Assembly (NCBI GenBank): GCA_030697615.1
Contig: JAUYPK010000130.1
Location: forward strand, 1 to 5,409
Origin: Microcaldota archaeon
Lineage (GTDB): Archaea > Micrarchaeota > Micrarchaeia > Norongarragalinales > UBA8480
Direction of reading: 5' to 3'
DNA length: 5,409 nucleotides
The notes under the pieces are model-generated. The model ran no database searches. It saw only the letters and a list, made by a program, of their open reading frames with translations, and was not told the DNA's origin. Shown piece after piece: positions 1-5,409 of the stretch. Positions within the stretch are counted from its first letter, which is position 1. Each line of letters opens with the position of its first letter. A program made the position numbers and the translations under genes.

Positions 1-407
1 TAGGGTGCGTTCAGTCTAGCGCTCCTGTCGAAACTTCAAATACTGATGGCGAAGTTCAAGCGCTTAATGAAACTTTGGAACAGCCGAATTCAGATCAATC
101 TAATATTCCTACTTTCAACGCTGCTCCTTCTGAACAGCTTCCAGACGGTTTTGCCGCTAAATTTAGAAATTGTGAAGCAGCTATCTTAGAATCCACCCTA
201 GTCCCTGGGTTAACTTACAGCTATGAAATCCTTGGGCTTGCATCTAATCTATGTAGTGTGAAGTCTAAATTCTTAGCTAATCCAAACCCAGACTTTGTTG
301 GTCCTGAAATGACCTGTAGTTACGATAATTCACAAGACTTTCAAACAGCGGTTCAAGATACGAGTAACTGCCAAGGCGAGTTATATCAATTAATGACTGG
401 CGGCTAA
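1..407 (+). CDS. Probable secreted lipoprotein, 3' part only
   Basis: The frame is open from the left edge (first whole codon at 3) to the TAA at 405-407, giving 133 visible residues. The visible protein starts Gly-Cys-Val-Gln-Ser-Ser. The two bases before it (TA) make the preceding residue Leu, Ile or Val, so this fits the end of a lipobox, with the Cys as the lipidated N-terminus; the signal peptide would lie outside the window. A polar linker rich in Ser, Asn, Gln, Glu and Pro (about residues 8-45) leads to a small compact domain with four Cys (visible residues 57, 84, 105, 123), suggesting two disulfides outside the membrane. The motif NPNPDFVGPEMTC followed by SYDN recalls, from memory, small uncharacterised secreted proteins of DPANN archaea. 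Its function is unknown. It converges on the glmS-glmU operon and shares no obvious role with it. The frame is secure; the lipoprotein call is moderate because the signal peptide is missing. Confidence 0.75.
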   Translation, partial: GCVQSSAPVETSNTDGEVQALNETLEQPNSDQSNIPTFNAAPSEQLPDGFAAKFRNCEAAILESTLVPGLTYSYEILGLASNLCSVKSKFLANPNPDFVGPEMTCSYDNSQDFQTAVQDTSNCQGELYQLMTGG

Positions 408-411
408 AAGT

Positions 412-452
412 CTAGCAAGTTTTTAACTGGGTTATGCTAGTTATTCGTTTTT
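412..452. terminator. Hairpin plus T-runs between convergent genes
   Basis: CTAGCA (412-417) pairs with TGCTAG (435-440), and TAAC (424-427) pairs with GTTA (431-434) around a TGG loop, giving a 10-bp stem with a 6-nt one-sided bulge. On the plus strand T5 runs occur at 420-424 and 448-452, which suits the T-rich termination signals of archaea and would end the lipoprotein transcript. On the minus strand only a T4 (406-409) follows, so termination of the glmU transcript here is less certain. The stem overlaps the glmU stop codon (437-439). Confidence 0.45.
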
Positions 453-1669
453 ACTACTTCTCCGCTTTTCACGTTTTTCTTCACAAGTACATTTGGGTAA
501 ATTGCAGCTTTGCTTCCCACTAGCACGCCGGGTGAAATAACTGCGTTGCAACCTAAGTTACTCTTTGCACCAATCACGCATCCCAGCTTACGTTTGCCGC
601 TGTCAACTTTTTTATCCTTCATTTCAACCGGCACGTGTTTCTTGTCTAAACGTAAATTGGCACTGTGTGCTCCTGCGCCGAAGTTAACGTCTTCACAAAT
701 GACACAATCTGCCAAGTGACTAAAGTGAAATGCTTTTGTGTCTCGCATAATTATGCTACGTTTAACTTCACTACTTCCAATCCCACAGTTACTTTCAATA
801 GTACAATCTTTCAACAGCGCAAAAGGTCCAACCCAGCAGTTCTCGCCAATGTAAACATTACCGTCAATCCTACACGGTGCAACTATCTTCGAACCCTTAC
901 CAACAAATAATTTTCCGTTTACATCAACGCGTGGGTCAAGCTCACCTTCAATTTTACTCTCCATCAAATGCTCCAACGCGTATTGATTAGCGTCAAGCAA
1001 GTGCCAGAAGTAGCCAACATCAGTCCAAAAACCGTTGAACTCCAAAACTTCCATTGCATTTGAAGCGGCGAATTCGGTAAGGCTATCTGTGACTTCTAAT
1101 TCCCCGCGGCTAGAAGGCTTTAGGGTTTTCAAGTTTTGGAAAAAACTCTTTGGAACAAAATACGCACTTGTATTTGCCAAGCAATTCTTGGCATTTTTTG
1201 GCTTCTCAACTATTTTCACCAATTGCTTTTCATTTGTTTCAATTACGCCGAACCTTTCGCCATCCTCTACCTTGGCGCCAACAAGAAAAGGAATGTTTTT
1301 TTCAACCGCTTTGTTAAACATTAAGTAAAACTCAGGCGCCCAAAAGCTATCCGCTGCAAGCACGGCAAAATAAGGAGTTGTCACTTTGCCTTCTGCACAT
1401 AGCGGCGCGTGTGCGGTACCGAGTTGCTTTTCCTGCACTACGAATTCAATTTTGTCCATGTATTTGCTTTTTTCGAAGTGTTCAATTATTTTTTCTTTGA
1501 AAACGCCAACTACGATTATGATTTTGTTGGCGTTGGGATAGATGTTTTCCACCATCCATTCCAACAGTGGTTTTTCTAGCACGCGCACCATTGTTTTCGG
1601 TATAGTTTCAGTAATTGGCCACAAGCGAGTGCCTTGTCCAGCTGCAAGTAAAATATAATCAATTTTCAT
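437..1669 (-). CDS. glmU: GlmU-like sugar-1-P nucleotidylyltransferase/acetyltransferase
   Basis: A 410-residue archaeal-type two-domain enzyme, predicted to acetylate GlcN-1-P to GlcNAc-1-P and then form UDP-GlcNAc in the cytosol. The N-terminal nucleotidyltransferase domain (about 1-235) has LAAGQGTRLWP (8-18), Pro-Lys 24-25, QLGTAHA (82-88), Asp107 in LAAD, GVIE (141-144), VEKP (154-157), EVTDSL (192-197) and WTDVGYFWHLLDAN (215-228). Asp107 and Asp217 are the likely Mg2+ ligands. The C-terminal part (about 245-400) is a left-handed beta-helix with hexapeptide repeats and the archaeal HL-D-VI / NFGAG / ANLRLDKK block (318-344). Length matches archaeal enzymes of the Sulfolobus ST0452 type and is shorter than bacterial GlmU. 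The ATG at 1669 is preceded by GTGA (1676-1679) at 7-nt spacing. It lies 23 nt after the glmS stop, so it is very probably co-transcribed. Position next to glmS favours GlcNAc metabolism; glucose-1-P or another sugar-1-P as substrate cannot be excluded. Confidence 0.87.
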   Translation of the reverse strand: MKIDYILLAAGQGTRLWPITETIPKTMVRVLEKPLLEWMVENIYPNANKIIIVVGVFKEKIIEHFEKSKYMDKIEFVVQEKQLGTAHAPLCAEGKVTTPYFAVLAADSFWAPEFYLMFNKAVEKNIPFLVGAKVEDGERFGVIETNEKQLVKIVEKPKNAKNCLANTSAYFVPKSFFQNLKTLKPSSRGELEVTDSLTEFAASNAMEVLEFNGFWTDVGYFWHLLDANQYALEHLMESKIEGELDPRVDVNGKLFVGKGSKIVAPCRIDGNVYIGENCWVGPFALLKDCTIESNCGIGSSEVKRSIIMRDTKAFHFSHLADCVICEDVNFGAGAHSANLRLDKKHVPVEMKDKKVDSGKRKLGCVIGAKSNLGCNAVISPGVLVGSKAAIYPNVLVKKNVKSGEVVKTNN

Positions 1670-1692
1670 ATTTTTTCACTTTATTATTTAAT

Positions 1693-3462
1693 TTACTTGA
1701 CAGTAACCGCCTTTGCTAAATTTCTGCAGCGATCGATGTCGTTTCCTTTTTCCACCCCGATGAAATATGCAAGCAGCTGAATTGGAATGATATTGACAAT
1801 TGGCGAACATATTCCTACATCTGGAACTTGAATCCATTCATCGAAAACTTCGCTGTTCTCTGGCGAAATTCCAATTATGTATCCTCCTCGTGCCTTTATT
1901 TCCCTAGCGTTGCTTAAAACATCCTTGCGTGTTTCGTCGTTTCCAACAAGTACGATGCAAGGTGTGTCTTTGGTTATCAATGCAAGCGGACCGTGCTTTA
2001 GTTCACCGCCGGCGAATCCCTCTGCGTGGATGTACGAAACTTCTTGTAGTTTAATTGCAGCTTCAAGCGCTATTGGGTAGTTTAACCCGCGGCCAATTAT
2101 GTAAATGTTTTCGTGGCTTTTCAGTTTGTTTGCAAGTGTTTTTACTTTTTCAGTTAATTCTTTGTTCAACATGCCGCTAATTGCGCCGCAAGTTTTGTCC
2201 AGCAATTGTTTACCTTCTGGTAACTTTCCAGCAGATGCGAATGCCAACAGGTATAGAATAGCTAATTGTCCCGTAGTGGCTTTTGTTGAGGCAACTGCTT
2301 TTTCAGGCCCAGCGTTTACCATGATGTAACCGTCGCTCATCCGTTGCATTGTTGAACCCATAACGTTGACAATAGATGCTAGTTTTCCACCAGTTTCTTT
2401 AGTTGCTTCCATTGCTTCCAACGTATCGGCAGTTTCGCCGCTCTGTGAAATTGCAATTGTTAATGATTTAGGCGTGAGGAAATCGTGATACTGTGGAAAT
2501 TCCGACCCAATTGCAAAGTTAATGTGCTTCTTCGCAACCTTCGAGAAGATGTAAGTTCCAGCGAGGCCGACTTTGCCCGCTGTACCGCAGCCAACAATGT
2601 AAGTTCCAAAAGCAGCGTTAATCATCTGTGCAACTTCTTTTATTCTTGTCTCATCTTGGTTAACCGCCCTATGTAAACTAACTCCCTGCTCCATAATTTC
2701 CTTAATCAGATAGTGTGGATACTCGCCTTTCTCCGCCTCTTCAGCGGTCCAAGAAATCTCCTGAACTTGCCGCTGTACAGCTACGTTGGTTTTGAAGTTG
2801 AGTATTTTTGCTTCGCTTCCAATAACCGCCATTTCGTTATCTTCGAGAAAAATAACTTTGCGTGTTGAAGAAAGAAATGCAGGCACGTCGCTTGCCAAGA
2901 AATATTTGCCATCTCCAATTCCCATAACTAGTGGAGATCCGCGGCGAGCGCCGATCATTTGCTTCTCATCTTTCTTAACCACAACAATTGCAAACCTACC
3001 TTCTAGTTTGTTGCAAGTTTCTTTCACAGCTGTTTCGAAGTTTTTTCCAGCATTTATCTTTTCTTCTATTAGGTGCGGCACAATCTCTGTGTCAGTTTGT
3101 GTTTTGAAAGAGTGACCATTTGCGATTAGTTTTTCCTTTAGTTCCAAGTAGTTTTCAATAATTCCGTTATGTACAACTGCGATACTTTCTGTACAATCGG
3201 TATGCGGGTGGGAATTTTCCTTTGTTACAGCCCCATGCGTGCACCAGCGATTATGCCCTATAGAAATATTTCCGTTTAATTCAGAGAATTTTTCTTTTTT
3301 CTCCACTTCCTCTAGTTTACCTGTGTTTTTTCTGATTTCCAGCGTTCCTTCGCTTATTACTGCCACTCCAGAAGAATCATACCCGCGGTACTCAAGCATC
3401 TTCAACCCATGTACAACTAACGAAGGTGCATCCTGTCCAATAACTCCAATAATTCCACACAT
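1693..3462 (-). CDS. glmS: Glutamine-fructose-6-phosphate aminotransferase (isomerizing)
   Basis: Makes glucosamine-6-P from fructose-6-P and glutamine, the first committed step to UDP-GlcNAc. I start at the ATG at 3462, giving 589 residues, because family members begin MCGIIG and the Cys must become the N-terminal nucleophile; the GTG at 3510 would bury it under 16 extra residues. The glutaminase domain (about 1-230) shows YRGYDSSG (25-32), HNRWCTHG (70-77), SHPHTD (84-89), VHNGIIENY (97-105) and TDTEIVPH (123-130). The isomerase part has two SIS domains (about 280-410 and 440-575) with SQSGETADT (339-347), AGPEKAVASTKA (384-395), EAAIKLQEVSYIHAEG (467-482), ELKHGPLAL (487-495) and C-terminal RNLAKAVTV. 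All core catalytic motifs are present. Differences from the usual consensus are CGTA in place of CGTS (292-295), EQG for EQP (258-260) and CRNLAK for PRNLAK near the C-terminus. First gene of an operon with glmU, divergent from a regulator. Confidence 0.97.
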   Translation of the reverse strand: MCGIIGVIGQDAPSLVVHGLKMLEYRGYDSSGVAVISEGTLEIRKNTGKLEEVEKKEKFSELNGNISIGHNRWCTHGAVTKENSHPHTDCTESIAVVHNGIIENYLELKEKLIANGHSFKTQTDTEIVPHLIEEKINAGKNFETAVKETCNKLEGRFAIVVVKKDEKQMIGARRGSPLVMGIGDGKYFLASDVPAFLSSTRKVIFLEDNEMAVIGSEAKILNFKTNVAVQRQVQEISWTAEEAEKGEYPHYLIKEIMEQGVSLHRAVNQDETRIKEVAQMINAAFGTYIVGCGTAGKVGLAGTYIFSKVAKKHINFAIGSEFPQYHDFLTPKSLTIAISQSGETADTLEAMEATKETGGKLASIVNVMGSTMQRMSDGYIMVNAGPEKAVASTKATTGQLAILYLLAFASAGKLPEGKQLLDKTCGAISGMLNKELTEKVKTLANKLKSHENIYIIGRGLNYPIALEAAIKLQEVSYIHAEGFAGGELKHGPLALITKDTPCIVLVGNDETRKDVLSNAREIKARGGYIIGISPENSEVFDEWIQVPDVGICSPIVNIIPIQLLAYFIGVEKGNDIDRCRNLAKAVTVK

Positions 3463-3507
3463 ATAAATTGCGCCTATGTTTCTTGCGTCTAAAAATTGAG
3501 TTTTATT

Positions 3508-3520
3508 CACTTAAATACTC
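3508..3520 (-). promoter_or_regulatory. glmS: Candidate TATA-like element for glmS operon
   Basis: Reading the minus strand, GAGTATTTAAGTG contains TATTTAAG (3517 to 3510). With the usual archaeal distance of about 26 nt, transcription would start near 3487 and leave a leader of about 25 nt before the glmS ATG. Only a weak AGG (3473-3475) stands as a ribosome binding site. A second AT-rich candidate (AATTTATG, 3542 to 3535) lies further upstream. Placement is by pattern and spacing only. Confidence 0.4.
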
Positions 3521-3585
3521 CGCTAATATAATTTTCATAAATTTTCCCCAAACCACAAGCTTTTTTAGCTGTTTTGATACTAAAT

Positions 3586-3594
3586 CTATTAAAA
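3586..3594 (+). promoter_or_regulatory. Candidate TATA-like element for the wHTH regulator
   Basis: CTATTAAAA resembles an archaeal TATA box. Standard spacing puts the transcription start near 3615, about 22 nt before the ATG at 3638, which leaves room for the GTGA ribosome binding site at 3628-3631. The same nonamer recurs at 3606-3614 and a related CTTAAAAA lies at 3618-3625. Those positions would give a leaderless or internal start, so the first copy is preferred. Confidence 0.4.
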
Positions 3595-3614
3595 GCACCA
3601 TAATACTATTAAAA
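3586..3614 (+). repeat. Direct repeat CTATTAAAA, 20-bp period, in divergent promoter region
   Basis: CTATTAAAA occurs exactly at 3586-3594 and 3606-3614, so the copies start 20 bp apart, close to two helical turns, and would face the same side of DNA. One copy may be the TATA box and the other an operator or second promoter. The AT-rich composition makes chance recurrence quite possible. Confidence 0.35.
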
Positions 3615-3637
3615 ACGCTTAAAAATTGTGATTTCGA

Positions 3638-4531
3638 ATGAAGCTTGTAAATGAAGGGAAGGCAATCGAATGCTCAACTGTTAAGCCAGAATGCTTTTCT
3701 GCGCTTTCTAAGGAGCGGATAAAGATCCTCGAATACCTCGCTAAGTCGCCGTCTTACCCAGCTGAAGTTAGCAGAGAGCTTGGAATGCAGGTTCAAACGG
3801 TTTACTACCACATGCGTGAATTGCAAACTGCGGGTTTGGTTAAGTTGCTAAATTTAGAGGAGCATGGCGGTGCAATGGCTAAGAAGTACGGCGTCACTGA
3901 AAACAGCTTAGCAATTATACTCAAAGAAGATTGGCAGCCATTTGCAGAAAAAAGCAGCAGAGAAGTTCCAAAACACCTCTCTCCTTTTGTTAAAGATGGG
4001 TTTTTCAACGGCAAATTTATCTTGGGTTCGCCTGACCCGCATGGAAAGTACCGTAGCCGCGCAAGCGAATTCTGCGCATGTGAATTGTCAATGTTCCTTG
4101 GAAAATATGGGAGTTTCTCATTTCCACTTTACTATTTAGACACTGAACTACGCGAAGAGCACAAGCGAAATAACCTAGTGCTAATTGGCGGGCCAAAAGT
4201 AAACTCGCTAGTTGCAGAGGTAAATTCTTACTTGCCAATTAAGTTCGACGAGCACACGTTTGACGTTTACAGCACAATTTCAAAAAAGCGTTTTGCAGAA
4301 ACAGTTGGAATAGTCGAAATAATTGACAACCCATTTGCAAAAGGCAAAAAACTCCTTTTCGCAGGCGGGATGAACTACCAATCAACACGCGCTGCCGTAT
4401 TGGCAGTTGTAACTAAGTGGAAAGAGATCGAAAAGGGAAATTCTTTCAACAGCGGCATCATTGCAAGGGTTGTGGAGGGTTTTGACGAAGACGGCGACGG
4501 AGTAATTGACAACGTGGAGTTCTTGGAGTAA
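3638..4531 (+). CDS. Winged-helix (ArsR-like) regulator with S-layer-like C-terminal domain
   Basis: A 297-residue predicted DNA-binding protein. Residues 23-70 form an ArsR-type winged helix: LSKERIKILEYLA, then PAEVSRELGM, recognition helix QTVYYHMRELQTAGLV, with the wing around 71-88. After a linker, residues 126-158 carry the block GSPDPHG (130-136) and RASEFCACELSMFLG. Residues 179-260 have NLVLIGGPKVNSLVAEVN and IIDNPFAKGKKLLFAGG with a following STRAAVLAV helix, which resembles the C-terminal domain of archaeal S-layer proteins. The protein ends in a canonical EF-hand-type loop (283-294). No signal peptide or membrane segment is visible, so it is probably cytosolic. ATG at 3638 is supported by GTGA (3628-3631) with 6-nt spacing. 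It is divergent from glmS-glmU and shares a 175-bp intergenic region with it, so control of that operon or of itself is plausible but unproven. The wHTH call is firm; the role of the C-terminal domain is unknown to me. Confidence 0.85.
   Translation: MKLVNEGKAIECSTVKPECFSALSKERIKILEYLAKSPSYPAEVSRELGMQVQTVYYHMRELQTAGLVKLLNLEEHGGAMAKKYGVTENSLAIILKEDWQPFAEKSSREVPKHLSPFVKDGFFNGKFILGSPDPHGKYRSRASEFCACELSMFLGKYGSFSFPLYYLDTELREEHKRNNLVLIGGPKVNSLVAEVNSYLPIKFDEHTFDVYSTISKKRFAETVGIVEIIDNPFAKGKKLLFAGGMNYQSTRAAVLAVVTKWKEIEKGNSFNSGIIARVVEGFDEDGDGVIDNVEFLE
4484..4519 (+). other. EF-hand-type metal-binding loop codons
   Basis: Residues 283-294 of the wHTH protein match the 12-residue EF-hand loop: Asp at loop positions 1, 3 and 5, Gly at 6, Ile at 8, Asp at 9 and Glu at 12. 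Such loops bind Ca2+ in EF-hand and dockerin proteins. Here it stands alone at the very C-terminus, and no flanking paired loop is visible. Confidence 0.6.
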
Positions 4532-4534
4532 CCT

Positions 4535-5116
4535 CTATTCAAAGCTTATTTCCATTGTTGTTTTGTTGTCTCCTTCTTTAATAGTTGCACCAGCTTCTTT
4601 TGCGGTTTGAATGATCTCTTCAATTGTTCTCTTGGAAATTTCTCCAAATGCTTCGCCTCTTGTAGCTGTCGGATGTGAAACTACTAATTTTGCCTTCTGC
4701 TTTTTGATCTGTTGAATCGCTTCGCTTATCACGCGCTTTCTCCAGCCTCCATAAAACGTTGCTAACCGGCGTGGTAGCTGGTATTCGCCTTCCCCTGCTT
4801 TAAAATGCGCTTGTACGTGCGCCAATTCAAATACATTTCGGCTAGGTATTTTGAACATTCTCAGGCTTCCAATTGAACCCCACATAAAATGCCCGGGTCC
4901 AGATTGATTTATTCCCCCAAGTGCCTTAAAGAAATCTCCACTATGTTCTGGCTTTGGAAACGCAAATATTTGTACTTGCCTACCGCTATTTCCATAGCCA
5001 GTTAACACTACTATTTTTTTGTCTTTTAACAGCCTGTGTCCCATGAACTTATCCGTCACGCCATGAGGTGCAATTTCCCAAGCGCTTCTCGCAACTTCAG
5101 CCATAGCATATTCCAT
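4535..5116 (-). CDS. Hypothetical protein, about 193 residues
   Basis: I do not recognise this family. The sequence reads like a soluble cytosolic alpha/beta protein without signal peptide or membrane helix. The N-terminal half has KKIVVLTGYGNSGRQVQIFAF, a Gly-rich stretch LGGINQSGPGHFMWGS, and an aromatic/basic stretch FYGGWRKR. The C-terminal part has an amphipathic helix rich in Lys and Gln, a strand KLVVSHPTATRGEAFG, then a helix IEEIIQTAKEAGATI, suggesting a Rossmann-like or small alpha/beta end. Three in-frame starts exist: GTG at 5125, ATG at 5116 and ATG at 5104. I chose 5116 because GTGA (5127-5130) lies 10 nt upstream; GTG at 5125 is too close to that site, though still possible. 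The upstream minus-strand gene stops at 5127, so the two are probably co-transcribed and translationally coupled. The gene ends only three bases from the regulator's stop on the other strand. Codon use and length suggest a real gene. Confidence 0.7.
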   Translation of the reverse strand: MEYAMAEVARSAWEIAPHGVTDKFMGHRLLKDKKIVVLTGYGNSGRQVQIFAFPKPEHSGDFFKALGGINQSGPGHFMWGSIGSLRMFKIPSRNVFELAHVQAHFKAGEGEYQLPRRLATFYGGWRKRVISEAIQQIKKQKAKLVVSHPTATRGEAFGEISKRTIEEIIQTAKEAGATIKEGDNKTTMEISFE

Positions 5117-5126
5117 AAAACGCACA

Positions 5127-5409
5127 TCACGCTATTTTTAGCTTCTGAAGCATAGCTTTAAGTTTTGTTCGCTGTGCTTGTGTCATTTGTTCTAGTGAAG
5201 TGGAGTTAAGCCTTACAGTCCACGTACTTTTTTCTTGTTTTGGTGAGTAAACCGCAGTAGTGTGCTTTCCAATATCTGCCTTGAACAAAGCTGTTTCTCT
5301 ACGCGGGTGGTATTCATTTGCCCAATAAGTGTTGACGCCTTGCCGGTGTAGTTCTAGTGAATGGGTTCTTAGGAATTCCGCTGGTGATGGTGCTTTTCCT
5401 TTAAAAGTG
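5127..5409 (-). CDS. Hypothetical protein, C-terminal part only
   Basis: An open minus-strand frame enters from the right edge (first whole codon at 5408) and ends at TGA 5129-5127, leaving 93 residues; the start is outside the window. The visible part begins TFKGKAPSPAEFLRTHSLEL, continues with NTYWANEYHPRRETALFKAD and a strand-like STWTVRL, and ends in a basic helix AQRTKLKAMLQKLKIA. It is hydrophilic and rich in Lys, Arg and Thr, with no signal or membrane segment in this part. I do not recognise the family. Being the only long open frame in this stretch, and joined almost end to start with the next minus-strand gene, it is probably the upstream member of a two-gene unit. The alternative, a single gene broken by a frameshift at 5127, is disfavoured because the downstream frame has its own stop at 5134-5132 just before its first start codon. 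Confidence 0.6.
   Translation of the reverse strand, partial: TFKGKAPSPAEFLRTHSLELHRQGVNTYWANEYHPRRETALFKADIGKHTTAVYSPKQEKSTWTVRLNSTSLEQMTQAQRTKLKAMLQKLKIA

Noticed and set aside
75..407. TTG at 75 as the start of the left-edge gene
   Set aside because: The same frame is open to the window edge and encodes a Gly-Cys lipobox-like start, so the gene begins outside.
510..1328. Plus-strand open frames opposite glmU (510-719, 665-910, 1035-1328)
   Set aside because: They are antisense to a clearly conserved enzyme, have no recognisable domain and no supporting ribosome binding site.
1877..3466. Plus-strand open frames opposite glmS
   Set aside because: They mirror a fully conserved glmS coding region in low-complexity antisense frames.
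3463..3510. GTG at 3510 as the glmS start, adding 16 residues
   Set aside because: GlmS needs Cys directly after the initiator Met as its nucleophile, and the ATG at 3462 gives MCGIIG.
3463..3637. A glmS ribozyme or riboswitch in the leader
   Set aside because: The expected leader is only about 25-75 nt, no pseudoknot core is evident, and the glmS ribozyme is known from Gram-positive bacteria.
3805..4238. Minus- and plus-strand short frames within the regulator gene
   Set aside because: The regulator frame carries clear wHTH and C-terminal motifs, and the overlapping frames have none.
5117..5140. Frameshift or stop-codon readthrough joining the two right-edge genes
   Set aside because: The downstream frame has a TAG at 5134-5132 just before its first start codon, and a GTGA site supports independent initiation.
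1..5409. CRISPR array, tRNA, insertion sequence or attachment site
   Set aside because: No regularly spaced long repeats, cloverleaf, transposase or terminal inverted repeats were seen by eye.

Overview
The window looks like a chromosomal piece of an archaeon, most likely a DPANN-type lineage (for example Diapherotrites, Micrarchaeota or Woesearchaeota). This is inferred from four things: a short archaeal-type GlmU-like enzyme, a winged-helix regulator fused to a domain resembling the C-terminal part of archaeal S-layer proteins, GTGA-type ribosome binding sites, and TTAAA-rich TATA-like promoters. The phylum is a guess. Genes are tightly packed, and I see no rRNA, tRNA, insertion sequence, phage gene or CRISPR array.

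Layout. At the left edge (1-407, + strand) is the 3' part of a probable secreted lipoprotein with a Gly-Cys lipobox at the window edge. It converges on a two-gene minus-strand operon: glmS (3462 to 1693), encoding glucosamine-6-phosphate synthase, followed 23 bases later by a glmU-like gene (1669 to 437), encoding a two-domain sugar-1-phosphate nucleotidylyltransferase/acetyltransferase. A hairpin with T-runs at 412-452 sits where the convergent transcripts meet. A 175-bp divergent intergenic region (3463-3637) carries TATA-like elements for both directions and a repeated CTATTAAAA motif. It separates glmS from a plus-strand regulator (3638-4531). Three bases past the regulator's stop lies the end of an unrecognised minus-strand gene (about 5116 to 4535). 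A second unrecognised minus-strand gene, cut by the right edge (5409 to 5127), lies directly upstream of it, and the two look co-transcribed.

How the genes fit together. GlmS makes glucosamine-6-P from fructose-6-P and glutamine. After isomerisation to glucosamine-1-P by a mutase not in this window, the GlmU-like enzyme would make GlcNAc-1-P and UDP-GlcNAc, a precursor for surface glycans and protein glycosylation. The divergent regulator carries an S-layer-like C-terminal domain and ends in a perfect EF-hand-type loop, so it might tie amino-sugar supply to envelope state. That link is inference from gene neighbourhood and domain content only. It is the most interesting hypothesis in the window; I see no clearly new defence or mobile system.
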